From the NCBI GenBank assembly GCA_046047615.1, contig JBJOHO010000040.1:51518-115517 (forward strand): a stretch of DNA of 64,000 nt. Reading direction: 5' to 3'. Shown here piece after piece: positions 53,476-61,631 of the stretch. The position numbers and the translations under genes were made by a program. Each line of letters opens with the position of its first letter. The stretch's first letter is position 1. A model generated the notes under the pieces. The model was given only the letters and a program-made list of their open reading frames with translations, was not told the origin of the DNA and did not search any database. This stretch comes from ZC4RG30 sp046047615 (GTDB lineage Bacteria > Pseudomonadota > Gammaproteobacteria > Steroidobacterales > Steroidobacteraceae).

Positions 53476-54576
53476 TTACAGCTTGCCGTCAGCCGCCAGC
53501 TGCATGAAGCCGGCATCGAAACGCATCTTCACGTTCTTCGCATTGCCCAGCGTCTTGCCACCCGGGAAGGCAATGCCCACCGCATCGACGGACTTCGCAC
53601 CTGCGCCCAGCAGCCCATGCGAGAAGGAGAACTTGCGCACCAGGTCGGTCTTGGCCATCAGGTCCGGCGACAGCGCCGCCGCGACGCCCGCCTTGGGCGT
53701 GGCATAGAGGAAGGTGGTGGCCAACTGCTCGTTGAAGCCCTTCACGTCGGTGCCCGAGGCCTTGGCCATGGCCTGCAGCGCAGCCTGCGCCTTGGCGTCC
53801 TTGCCCTGCATGACCGCCAGCGTCTCGTACCAGGCTCCGACCAGCGCCTTGCCCAGGTTGGAGTTTTCCTGCAGGACCTTTGTGTTGACCACCATCAGGT
53901 CGAGGATCTCCCCTGGCAGCTTGCTGGAGTCGAAGACCAGCGTCGTCTTCGGCACCGCCGCGATGGCCGACAGCTGCGGCTTCCAGGTGGCGGCGGCGGT
54001 CACGCCCGGCGTGGCAAAGGCCGCCACCATATCGGCGTCGGAGGTGTTCACCACCTTCACGTCGCGCTCCTTGAGGCCTGCGGACTCGAGGGCGCGCGCC
54101 AGCACATAGTGGGACACCGACAACTCGACCAGGTTGATGGACTGGCCCTTGAGGTCTGCGACCTTGCGGCCCGCACCCTTCATGACGATGCCATCGTTGC
54201 CGTTGGAATAGTCACCAATGATCACGGCCGTCGAGTCCACGCCGCCCGCTGCGGGGATCGTCAGCATGTCCATGTTGGTCATCACGCAGGCATCGAAGCC
54301 GCCCGCGGTGTACTGGTTGATCGACTCCACATAGTCGTTGACCTGCACCAGCTGGATCTTGATGCCGTACTTGTCAGCCCACTTCTTGAGGATTCCGCTC
54401 TGCTGCGCGTAGTCCCAGGGCATCCAGCCCACGTAGATGCTCCACGCGACCTTGAACGAGGTCTTGGGCGCGGCCTGCGCGGGTTGTGCAATCGTGCCCG
54501 CCCCCAGCAGCAGCACTGCACCCAGCGCCGCAGCGCTGAACAAACGTCGGGAAACTCGTTCGCGGATCGTGGCCAT
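53476..54576 (-). CDS. ABC importer substrate-binding protein, urea-carboxylase-region type
   Basis: The 366-residue periplasmic binding protein starts MATIRERVSRRLFSAAALG (ATG at 54576, with GGAGAG 6 nt upstream). It has a signal peptide to about residue 36 containing a twin-Arg (SRRLFS), so either Sec or Tat export is possible. The mature part (FKVAWSIYVGWMPWDYAQQ, then VNDYVESINQYTAGGFDAC) matches the NMT1/SsuA-like proteins known to accompany urea carboxylase loci. It should bind urea, guanidine or a related compound. It heads the transporter unit and has a near-consensus sigma-54 promoter upstream. Confidence 0.9.
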   Translation of the reverse strand: MATIRERVSRRLFSAAALGAVLLLGAGTIAQPAQAAPKTSFKVAWSIYVGWMPWDYAQQSGILKKWADKYGIKIQLVQVNDYVESINQYTAGGFDACVMTNMDMLTIPAAGGVDSTAVIIGDYSNGNDGIVMKGAGRKVADLKGQSINLVELSVSHYVLARALESAGLKERDVKVVNTSDADMVAAFATPGVTAAATWKPQLSAIAAVPKTTLVFDSSKLPGEILDLMVVNTKVLQENSNLGKALVGAWYETLAVMQGKDAKAQAALQAMAKASGTDVKGFNEQLATTFLYATPKAGVAAALSPDLMAKTDLVRKFSFSHGLLGAGAKSVDAVGIAFPGGKTLGNAKNVKMRFDAGFMQLAADGKL

Positions 54577-54593
54577 CAGGCTCTCCAGTTGTG

Positions 54594-54649
54594 TGCCTGC
54601 GTGAGGCAAAGCAAGAGTCGTGCCGGAGCAGACGCACTGCCTGGAGGCA
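54594..54649. repeat. two TGCCT/AGGCA inverted repeats in the divergent promoter region
   Basis: TGCCTGCGTGAGGCA (54594-54608) and TGCCTGGAGGCA (54638-54649) share the same 5-bp arms with 5-nt and 2-nt centres. The first covers the predicted start of the transporter transcript, the second lies just upstream of its -24 element. They may be sites of a shared DNA-binding protein; this is inference. Confidence 0.35.
54610..54625 (-). promoter_or_regulatory. sigma-54 promoter candidate for the ABC importer unit
   Basis: On the minus strand the sequence is CGGCACGACTCTTGCT. Against the sigma-54 consensus TGGCACG-N4-TTGCW it has a single mismatch (first base), with the -24 GG and -12 GC at exact spacing. 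The predicted start is near 54600, leaving a leader of about 24 nt with a GGAGAG Shine-Dalgarno. Confidence 0.62.
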
Positions 54650-54676
54650 CAACTGCGGCGGATCCCGCCGCCTGTC

Positions 54677-54722
54677 GCACCATCCACGGGCAGTGGAGGC
54701 GGGACCTGTCCAACACTGGTGC
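54677..54722. promoter_or_regulatory. possible NtrC-like half-sites between divergent sigma-54 promoters
   Basis: GCACCA (54677-54682) and TGGTGC (54717-54722) match the two halves of the NtrC consensus (GCACC-N5-GGTGC), but each partner half is degenerate (about 3 of 5 matches). Their placement between the two sigma-54 promoters, about 50-70 nt from each, would suit an enhancer-binding protein. Weak evidence on sequence alone. Confidence 0.28.
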
Positions 54723-54748
54723 AGGGCTGGCATCGTCCACGCGCCATT

Positions 54749-54776
54749 CCAGCGCGTAGGAGCCTCATCGCGCTGG
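54749..54776. promoter_or_regulatory. inverted repeat overlapping the carboxylase-operon -24 element
   Basis: CCAGCGCG (54749-54756) and CGCGCTGG (54769-54776) are perfect 8-bp arms with a 12-nt centre. The right arm overlaps the GG of the predicted sigma-54 -24 element, so a protein bound here could block or modulate the promoter. Confidence 0.38.
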
Positions 54777-54789
54777 TACGACGTTTGCA
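54774..54789 (+). promoter_or_regulatory. sigma-54 promoter candidate for the carboxylase operon
   Basis: TGGTACGACGTTTGCA matches TGGCACG-N4-TTGCW with one mismatch (C to T at the fourth base) and exact -24/-12 spacing. The start would be near 54800, giving a leader of about 24 nt to the ATG at 54824 with AGGAGAG at 54812-54818. The leader length mirrors that of the divergent transporter promoter. Confidence 0.65.
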
Positions 54790-54823
54790 CTCCGCAGCAT
54801 GGCGACATCAGCAGGAGAGCTTC

Positions 54824-55528
54824 ATGTTGTGGGATGTGCGGGTGCCCGGCGGCAGCCACTGGTCAGGGTTGATACGACGCGGCACGACGCTGCAACTGCT
54901 GGCGGAAGGTGACGACGCCAACCTGGCGGCCCTGTTCTACAGCCTCGACAACCCCTGCGAGCGCTACAACATGGCCGACACGCTGAAAGCCCAACACACG
55001 GCCCACCTGACCACGGGCTGCGTGGCCTACTCGGACATGGGGCGCGTGATGTTCGGAATTGTCGATGACAGCCTGGGCTGGCACGACCCGCTCTGCGGCT
55101 TGAGCGATGCCGGGCAGCTGCGCCGCCGCCACGGCGAGAGCCGCTTCCAGGAACAGCGCAACGCGCGTCGCGTCAGCGGCAGGGAAGCCATGCTGGTGGA
55201 GCTGGGAAAGTACGGTCTGGGCGAACGCGACCTGGTTGCCAACATCAACTTCTTCAGCAAGGTCGTGGTCGACGACGCCGGGCGCCTCACCTGGCAAGCA
55301 GGTCATTGCAAGCAGGGCGACCACGTCGACCTGCGTTTTGAAATGGACTGCACCGTGCTGCTGTACGCCGGCCCGCACCCGCTCGACACGCGCAGCGTCT
55401 GGTCCCCGGCGGACGTGCAGCTGAGGTGCCATCGCAGCGCACCGGCCGCCGCCGACGATGCCTGCCGCAACCGTTGCCCGGAGAACGCACGCGGCTACCG
55501 CAACACAGAGATGTACTACCTGACATGA
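54824..55528 (+). CDS. urea amidolyase-associated protein UAAP1 (DUF1989; candidate carboxyguanidine deiminase subunit)
   Basis: The 234-residue DUF1989 protein begins MLWDVRVPGGSHWSGLIRRG and carries ERYNMADTLKAQHT (46-59) and HDPLCG (87-92), typical of the first of two small proteins found beside urea carboxylases. Family work on guanidine-degrading bacteria identified such pairs as carboxyguanidine deiminase (CgdAB), which converts carboxyguanidine to allophanate with release of ammonia. That function is taken from the family and not shown here. The start follows AGGAGAG; the gene overlaps the next by 4 nt and lies first in the operon behind a sigma-54-type promoter. Confidence 0.88.
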   Translation: MLWDVRVPGGSHWSGLIRRGTTLQLLAEGDDANLAALFYSLDNPCERYNMADTLKAQHTAHLTTGCVAYSDMGRVMFGIVDDSLGWHDPLCGLSDAGQLRRRHGESRFQEQRNARRVSGREAMLVELGKYGLGERDLVANINFFSKVVVDDAGRLTWQAGHCKQGDHVDLRFEMDCTVLLYAGPHPLDTRSVWSPADVQLRCHRSAPAAADDACRNRCPENARGYRNTEMYYLT

Positions 55529-56151
55529 GCAACGCCAAGCACCCGACGTTGGATTGCGTGGTTCCCGCCGGCGAACCCTGGATGGGCACGGTGAAGCGCG
55601 GCCAGCTGCTGCGCATCGTCGACCTGAAGGGCAACCAGGCCGTCGACACACTGTTCTACAACGCGCACGAGACCGACGAGCACTACAGCGCGCAGGACAC
55701 GATCCAGGCGCAGGGCTCGATCTACCTGACGACGGGCACCACACTGCTGAGCAATCGCGGCCGGCCCATGCTGCGCATCACCGAAGACAGCTGCGGCCGC
55801 CACGACACGCTGGGCGGCGCCTGCTCCGCCGAGAGCAACACCGTGCGCTATGCGCTCGACAAACGCCACATGCACAGCTGCCGCGACAGCTTCCTGCTGG
55901 CCCTGGCCCGCCATGACCAGGGACTGGGCAAGCGCGACCTCGCCAGCAACGTGAACTTCTTCATGAACGTGCCGGTGACGCCCCAGGGCGGGCTGACTTT
56001 CGCCGATGGCGTGTCGGCTGCCGGCAAGCATGTGCAGATGCTGGCCCTCATGGACACGCTGGTGCTCATCTCCAACTGTCCGCAGCTCAACAACCCCTGC
56101 AACGCCTACGACCCCACGCCGGTGCGCGTGCTGGTGTGGGACGCGGATTAA
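55525..56151 (+). CDS. urea amidolyase-associated protein UAAP2 (DUF1989; candidate carboxyguanidine deiminase subunit)
   Basis: The 208-residue second DUF1989 protein is a distant paralogue of the preceding one: both share the RGQLLRIVDLKG/RGTTLQLL segment and a Cys/His-rich core. It has CGRHDTLGGAC (90-100) and HMHSCRDSF (115-123), likely metal or active-site residues. The first gene stops inside this start (ATGA overlap), which suits equal synthesis of two subunits of one enzyme. The carboxylase gene begins 3 nt after its stop. Confidence 0.88.
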   Translation: MSNAKHPTLDCVVPAGEPWMGTVKRGQLLRIVDLKGNQAVDTLFYNAHETDEHYSAQDTIQAQGSIYLTTGTTLLSNRGRPMLRITEDSCGRHDTLGGACSAESNTVRYALDKRHMHSCRDSFLLALARHDQGLGKRDLASNVNFFMNVPVTPQGGLTFADGVSAAGKHVQMLALMDTLVLISNCPQLNNPCNAYDPTPVRVLVWDAD

Positions 56152-56154
56152 GCC

Positions 56155-59100
56155 ATGTTCAGCAAAGTCCTCATCGCCAACCGCGGAGCCATCGCGGTGC
56201 GCATCCTGCGCACTCTCAAGAAAATGGGCATCGCCTCGGTCGCGGTCTATTCCGAAGCCGATGCGGGTGCGGCCCACGTGCGCCTCGCCGACGAGTCGTA
56301 TTGCGTGGGTCCGGCGCCCGCCACCGACAGCTACCTGCGCCAGGACGTCATCCTGGAGGTGGCGCGCCGCAGTGGTGCGCAGGCCATCCATCCCGGCTAT
56401 GGCTTCCTCTCCGAGAACGCCAGCTTCGCCGAGGCCTGCGAGGCGGCGGGCATTGCCTTCATCGGCCCAACGCCGCAGCAGATGCGCGACTTCGGCCTCA
56501 AGCACACGGCCCGCGCACTGGCCGCCGCCAACGGCCTGCCACTGTTGCCCGGCAGCGGCCTGCTGACCGACGTCGCGGCGGCGTTGGATGAAGCACAGCG
56601 CATCGGCTATCCGGTCATGCTCAAGAGCACGGCCGGCGGCGGCGGCATCGGCATGCAGCGCTGCGGCACAGCGGCCGAACTGGAGTCGGCCTATGCCACG
56701 GTGCAGCGGCTGGCCGCAAACAACTTCAAGGACGCCGGCGTCTTCCTCGAGAAGTTTGTCGACAACGCGCGCCACATCGAGGTGCAGCTGTTCGGTGACG
56801 GGCGCGGCACGGTCATCGCGCTGGGCGAGCGCGACTGCTCGGTGCAGCGGCGCAACCAGAAGGTGATCGAAGAGACCCCCGCCCCGGGCCTGACCGAGAC
56901 CACGCGACAGGCCCTGCATGCCGCCGCGGTCACGCTGGGACGCGCCGTGGGCTACCGCTCGGCCGGCACGGTGGAGTTCGTGTACGACGCCGACACGGGG
57001 CAGTTCTATTTCCTGGAAGTGAACACGCGCCTGCAGGTCGAGCATGGCGTGACCGAGGAAGTGGGCGGTGTCGACCTGGTGGAGTGGATGATCCGCACCG
57101 CCGCGGGGGAGCCGCCCGCTCTGGCCGGGCACGTGCATGTGCCGCAGGGCCATGCCGTGCAGGCGCGCGTCTACGCGGAAGACCCGCAGCGTGGCTTCCG
57201 CCCGTCCAGTGGCCTGTTGACCGAAGTGCAGCTGCCCAGGCAGCTGCGCGTGGATGCCTGGATCGATACCGGCACGGAAGTCAGTGCCTTCTACGACCCG
57301 ATGCTGGCCAAGGTCATTGCCCGAGGCAGCACGCGCGAAGAGGCCATCGAGGCCTTGTCCGCGGCATTGCGCGAGGCGCGCGTGCACGGCATCGAGACCA
57401 ACCTGGCCTACCTCGATTCGGTGTTGCAGCACCCGGTGTTCCGCCGCGGTGAGCAGACCACGCGGCTGCTTTCCAGCCACGCCCTGCAAGTGCCGGCCAT
57501 CGAAGTGGTCCAGGCCGGCACCATGACCACCGTGCAGGACTGGCCGGGCCGCCAGGGGCTGTGGGACGTGGGCGTGCCGCCCTCAGGTCCCATGGACGCG
57601 TTGGCCTTCCGCACCGCCAACGTGCTGGTGGGCAATGCTCAGGGCACGGCGGGGTTGGAAATCACCGCGACCGGCCCGACGCTGCGCTTCAGCGCCGATG
57701 CCATCATCGCGCTGACCGGTGCGCGCCTGCGCGCCACGCTGGACGGCGCGCCGCTGCCGTGGTGGGAAGCGGTGGCTGTTCCCGCGGGTGCCGAGCTGAA
57801 GCTGGGCCGCATCGAGGGTGCGGGACAGCGCGCCTACCTTGCGGTGCAAGGCGGACTTGATGTCCCGGACTACCTGGGCAGCAAGGCCACGTTCACGCTG
57901 GGCCAGTTCGGCGGCCATGGTGGCCGCGCCCTGCGCGCGGGCGATGTGCTGCGCCTGCCTGTGCACGAGCCGGACCCGGCACGCTGCGTCATGCTGCCGC
58001 AGGCGCTGCAACCGGTGTATGCGCAGCACTGGCAGATCGGCGTGCTTGACGGCCCCCACGGCGCGCCGGACTTCTTCACCGACGACGACCTGCGCATGTT
58101 CTATGGCACCGACTGGGAGGTGCACTACAACTCCAGCCGCACCGGGGTGCGGTTGATCGGCCCCAAGCCACAGTGGGCGCGGCCGGATGGTGGGGAAGCG
58201 GGTCTGCACCCATCAAACATCCACGACAACGCCTATGCCATCGGCAGCATCGACTTCACGGGCGACATGCCGGTGATCCTGGGTCCCGACGGCCCGAGCC
58301 TGGGCGGTTTCGTCTGCCCGGCCACCATCGCCCTCGCGGAACTGTGGAAGATCGGCCAGCTGCGCCCGGGCGACCGGGTGCGCTTCGTGCCACTGCAGCT
58401 GGCGCAGGCCCTGCACGCCCAACGCCAGCAGGACGCTGCACTCGAAAGCTTCGATGCGCCACTGGCGCCCGCGCTGGTGCCGCAGCCGGCGCTGCGTGCG
58501 AACCCTGCGGTGGTGCTGCGCATCCCGGCGTCGGCGGAGCATCCCGAGCTGTGCATCCGCCAGGCCGGGGATGACCACCTGCTGGTCGAATTCGGCCCCG
58601 CCGTGCTCGACCTGGAACTGCGCTTCCGCGTGCAGGCGCTGCTCGAGGCCCTGCAGCGGGACGGGCGCCCGGAGGGCCTGCTCGACCTCACGCCCGGCAT
58701 CCGTTCTTTGCAGCTGCATTTCGATCCGCAACAACTGCCGCAGCCGGAGGTCCTGTCCCGGCTGTTGGCGGCGCTCGGCTCGCTGGGTCGCATCGACGAC
58801 ATGGAGCTGCCCAGCCGCATCGTGCATCTGCCGCTGTCCTGGGACGATCCATCGGTGCAGCTGGCCACGCAGCGCTACATGCAATCGGTGCGCGCGGATG
58901 CGCCCTGGTGCCCCAGCAACATCGAGTTCATCCGCCGCATCAACGGGCTGCCCGACGAACAGGCGGTGAAGGACATCGTGTTCGGCGCCAGCTATCTGGT
59001 GATGGGCCTGGGCGATGTCTATCTCGGCGCGCCCGTGGCCACGCCACTGGATCCGCGGCACCGGTTGGTCACCACCAAGTACAACCCGGCGCGCACCTGG

Positions 59101-59784
59101 ACACCGGAAAACGCCGTCGGCATCGGCGGTGCCTACCTGTGCGTGTATGGCATGGAAGGCCCCGGCGGCTACCAGTTCGTGGGCCGCACGATCCAGATGT
59201 GGAACCGCTTCCGCAGCACAGCCGACTTCGCGCCGGGCACACCCTGGCTGCTGCGCTTCTTCGACCAGATCCGCTTCTATCCGGTGAGCCCCGAGGAACT
59301 GCTGCGCCTGCGCCAGGAATTCCCGCAGGGGCGGCATGTGCTGAAGATCGAGCACACCACGCTGAAGCTGGGTGACTACCGCCGCTTCCTGGCCGACAAC
59401 GCGGCCTCGATCGACAGCTTCCAGCGGACGCAGCGCGCCGCCTTTGCAGCGGAGCGCGAGCGCTGGCGCCTGGCCGGGCTCAGCGAAGCACCTGCCGTGG
59501 AAGTGGCGCCGGCACCCACCGGCGTCGAGGTGCCCGCGGACTGCGAAGCCGTCACGGCGCCGGTGTCCGGCAACCTCTGGCAGGTGAAGGTGCAGGCAGG
59601 CCAGGCCGTGCGCGAGGGCGATGAACTCTTGGTGCTGGAGGCGATGAAGATGGAGATCAGCGTCCGCGCCGATGCCGATGGCATCGTGCGCAGCGTGCAT
59701 GGCACGGCCGGCCGGCCGGTATCGGCGGGTGAAACGCTGGTGGTGCTGCAAGCCACGACAACCGCTGCCGGCGGCACCGCATGA
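56155..59784 (+). CDS. uca: urea/guanidine carboxylase (biotin-dependent)
   Basis: The 1209-residue biotin enzyme has a biotin carboxylase domain (1-450; ATP-grasp loop KSTAGGGGIGMQRC near 160-175), a two-part carboxyltransferase of KipA/KipI type (about 455-1050; SRTGVRLIGPKPQW, GGYQFVGRTIQMWN) and a C-terminal biotinyl domain with the acceptor K1165 in LEAMKMEI. It carboxylates urea to allophanate, or guanidine to carboxyguanidine in the riboswitch-associated branch. The two DUF1989 genes directly upstream and the importer favour guanidine, but the substrate cannot be fixed from sequence by eye. The stop overlaps the allophanate hydrolase start by 4 nt. Confidence 0.92.
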   Translation: MFSKVLIANRGAIAVRILRTLKKMGIASVAVYSEADAGAAHVRLADESYCVGPAPATDSYLRQDVILEVARRSGAQAIHPGYGFLSENASFAEACEAAGIAFIGPTPQQMRDFGLKHTARALAAANGLPLLPGSGLLTDVAAALDEAQRIGYPVMLKSTAGGGGIGMQRCGTAAELESAYATVQRLAANNFKDAGVFLEKFVDNARHIEVQLFGDGRGTVIALGERDCSVQRRNQKVIEETPAPGLTETTRQALHAAAVTLGRAVGYRSAGTVEFVYDADTGQFYFLEVNTRLQVEHGVTEEVGGVDLVEWMIRTAAGEPPALAGHVHVPQGHAVQARVYAEDPQRGFRPSSGLLTEVQLPRQLRVDAWIDTGTEVSAFYDPMLAKVIARGSTREEAIEALSAALREARVHGIETNLAYLDSVLQHPVFRRGEQTTRLLSSHALQVPAIEVVQAGTMTTVQDWPGRQGLWDVGVPPSGPMDALAFRTANVLVGNAQGTAGLEITATGPTLRFSADAIIALTGARLRATLDGAPLPWWEAVAVPAGAELKLGRIEGAGQRAYLAVQGGLDVPDYLGSKATFTLGQFGGHGGRALRAGDVLRLPVHEPDPARCVMLPQALQPVYAQHWQIGVLDGPHGAPDFFTDDDLRMFYGTDWEVHYNSSRTGVRLIGPKPQWARPDGGEAGLHPSNIHDNAYAIGSIDFTGDMPVILGPDGPSLGGFVCPATIALAELWKIGQLRPGDRVRFVPLQLAQALHAQRQQDAALESFDAPLAPALVPQPALRANPAVVLRIPASAEHPELCIRQAGDDHLLVEFGPAVLDLELRFRVQALLEALQRDGRPEGLLDLTPGIRSLQLHFDPQQLPQPEVLSRLLAALGSLGRIDDMELPSRIVHLPLSWDDPSVQLATQRYMQSVRADAPWCPSNIEFIRRINGLPDEQAVKDIVFGASYLVMGLGDVYLGAPVATPLDPRHRLVTTKYNPARTWTPENAVGIGGAYLCVYGMEGPGGYQFVGRTIQMWNRFRSTADFAPGTPWLLRFFDQIRFYPVSPEELLRLRQEFPQGRHVLKIEHTTLKLGDYRRFLADNAASIDSFQRTQRAAFAAERERWRLAGLSEAPAVEVAPAPTGVEVPADCEAVTAPVSGNLWQVKVQAGQAVREGDELLVLEAMKMEISVRADADGIVRSVHGTAGRPVSAGETLVVLQATTTAAGGTA

Positions 59785-61604
59785 GCTCGGCCACGCTCGA
59801 CCTGACGCTGGGCACCCTGCAGCAGGCCTACCGCAGTGGCGCGCTGACGCCTGCCACGCTGGTGGAGCAGCTGATCGAAGCGCGCGCGCGGTGGCCTTCG
59901 CATGGCATCTGGATCGCGCCGGTGTCCGACGACGCGCTGCGGGCCCGCGCCGCGGAACTGGCGCTGCGCGACCCGGCTTCGCTGCCGCTGTACGGTGTGC
60001 CCTTCGCCATCAAGGACAACCTCGACCTCGCGGGCCTGCCCACCACGGCCGCCTGCCCGGCCTTTGCCTACACGCCCACGCAGTCCGCCGCGGTGGTGCA
60101 GCGCCTGCTCGATGCCGGTGCCATTGCCGTGGGCAAGACCAACCTCGACCAGTTCGCCACCGGCCTGGTGGGCACGCGTTCGCCCCATGGGCCGGGCCGC
60201 AACAGCTTCGACCCGGACTACATCAGTGGCGGTTCCAGCAGTGGCTCGGCGCTGGCCGTGGCGCTGGGCCTGGCCAGTTTCGCGCTGGGCACCGACACCG
60301 CAGGTTCGGGCCGCGTACCGGCGGCTTTCAACAACATCGTCGGGCTGAAGCCCAGCTGCGGCCGGCTCAGCAACCGCGGCATGGTGCCCGCCTGCCGCTC
60401 GCTGGATGCCGTCTCGATATTCGCGCTCACCACCGACGATGCCGCGGCCGTGCTGCAGGTGGCGGGCGCCTTCGATGCGCAGGATCCGTGGTCGCGCCCC
60501 TACCGGCCCAGCGAGCGCGCCGGCTGGTCGGCCCGCGGACCGCTGCGCTTCGGCGTACCGAAGCCGGAACAACTCGAGTTCTTCGGCAACGCCGCCTATG
60601 CCGCGGCCTTCGCCGAGACCGTGGCGCGTCTGCAGGGGCTTGGTCACCAGAGTGTGACGGTGGACATCGAGCCGCTGCTGGAAACCGCGCGCCTGCTCTA
60701 CGAAGGGCCCTGGGTCACGGAGCGCTACCTGGCCACGCTGCCGCTCATCGCGCAGCAGCCCGAGGCGCTGCTGCCGGTCACGCGGCAGATCATTGGTGCC
60801 GGTGCTGCGCCACGCGCCACCGATGCCTTCAGCGCACAGTACCGGCTGGCGGAACTGCGGCGCGCCAGCGAACCGCTGTGGCAAGCCATCGACCTGCTGC
60901 TGCTCCCCACGGCTGGCACGCATTACCGCATCGACGAGGTCGACGCGGACCCGGTGCGCACCAACAGCAACCTGGGGCGCTACACCAACTTCGTGAACCT
61001 GCTCGACATGGCGGGCCTCGCCGTACCGGCCGGCTTCACGCCGCGGGGCCTGCCCTTCGGCGTCACACTCATTGCACCCCGCGGCGAGGATGAAGACCTG
61101 CTGGTTCTCGGCGGCCAGTTGCAGCGCGCCAGCGTCGGGCAGCTCGGCGCCACCGGCTTGCCGCTGCCGCCTCTGGCGGGCAGCACGCTGTTGGCCGCTG
61201 CTGCGGAACCGACCATCGACGTGGCGGTCTGCGGTGCGCACATGGAGGGGCTGCCGCTGCATGGACAGTTGAGCAGCCGCCGCGCACGCCTGAAGGCGCG
61301 CACGCGCACCGCCCGCGTGTACCGGCTGTACGCCCTGCCCGGCGGACCGCCGCACCGGCCCGGCCTGCTGCGCGTGGCTAGCGGCGGCAGCGCCATCGAG
61401 GTGGAGGTCTGGTCGGTACCCGCTGCAGCCTTCGGCAGCTTCGTCGAAGGCATTCCCGCGCCGTTGGGCTTTGGTCGCGTGCAGCTGGCCGATGGCAGCT
61501 CGGTGTGCGGCTTTCTCTGCGAAGCGCTGGCGGTGGCCGATGCCGAAGACATCAGCCGCTTCGGCGGCTGGCGGGCGTGGCTGGAGCGCGCACCGGGGCG
61601 TTAG
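59781..61604 (+). CDS. atzF: allophanate hydrolase
   Basis: The 607-residue amidase-signature enzyme splits allophanate into two CO2 and two ammonia. The Lys-Ser-Ser triad appears as K78 (FAIKDNLD), S152 in GGSSSGS and nucleophile S176 in TDTAGSGR. Beyond about residue 470 it has the C-terminal domain found in AtzF/DUR1-type enzymes (VYRLYALPGGPPHRPGLLRV, then CEALAVADAEDIS). Translational overlap with the carboxylase gene supports a joint pathway. No urease genes are in the window. Confidence 0.94.
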   Translation: MSSATLDLTLGTLQQAYRSGALTPATLVEQLIEARARWPSHGIWIAPVSDDALRARAAELALRDPASLPLYGVPFAIKDNLDLAGLPTTAACPAFAYTPTQSAAVVQRLLDAGAIAVGKTNLDQFATGLVGTRSPHGPGRNSFDPDYISGGSSSGSALAVALGLASFALGTDTAGSGRVPAAFNNIVGLKPSCGRLSNRGMVPACRSLDAVSIFALTTDDAAAVLQVAGAFDAQDPWSRPYRPSERAGWSARGPLRFGVPKPEQLEFFGNAAYAAAFAETVARLQGLGHQSVTVDIEPLLETARLLYEGPWVTERYLATLPLIAQQPEALLPVTRQIIGAGAAPRATDAFSAQYRLAELRRASEPLWQAIDLLLLPTAGTHYRIDEVDADPVRTNSNLGRYTNFVNLLDMAGLAVPAGFTPRGLPFGVTLIAPRGEDEDLLVLGGQLQRASVGQLGATGLPLPPLAGSTLLAAAAEPTIDVAVCGAHMEGLPLHGQLSSRRARLKARTRTARVYRLYALPGGPPHRPGLLRVASGGSAIEVEVWSVPAAAFGSFVEGIPAPLGFGRVQLADGSSVCGFLCEALAVADAEDISRFGGWRAWLERAPGR

Positions 61605-61631
61605 CATGGCCCTCCATCCGGGGGGAACACC

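Noticed and set aside
54577..54823. Guanidine (ykkC-type) riboswitch upstream of the carboxylase operon
   Set aside because: I looked for the conserved stretches of guanidine-I, the paired ACGR-loop hairpins of guanidine-II and the guanidine-III pattern on both strands and saw none; a covariance search would be decisive.
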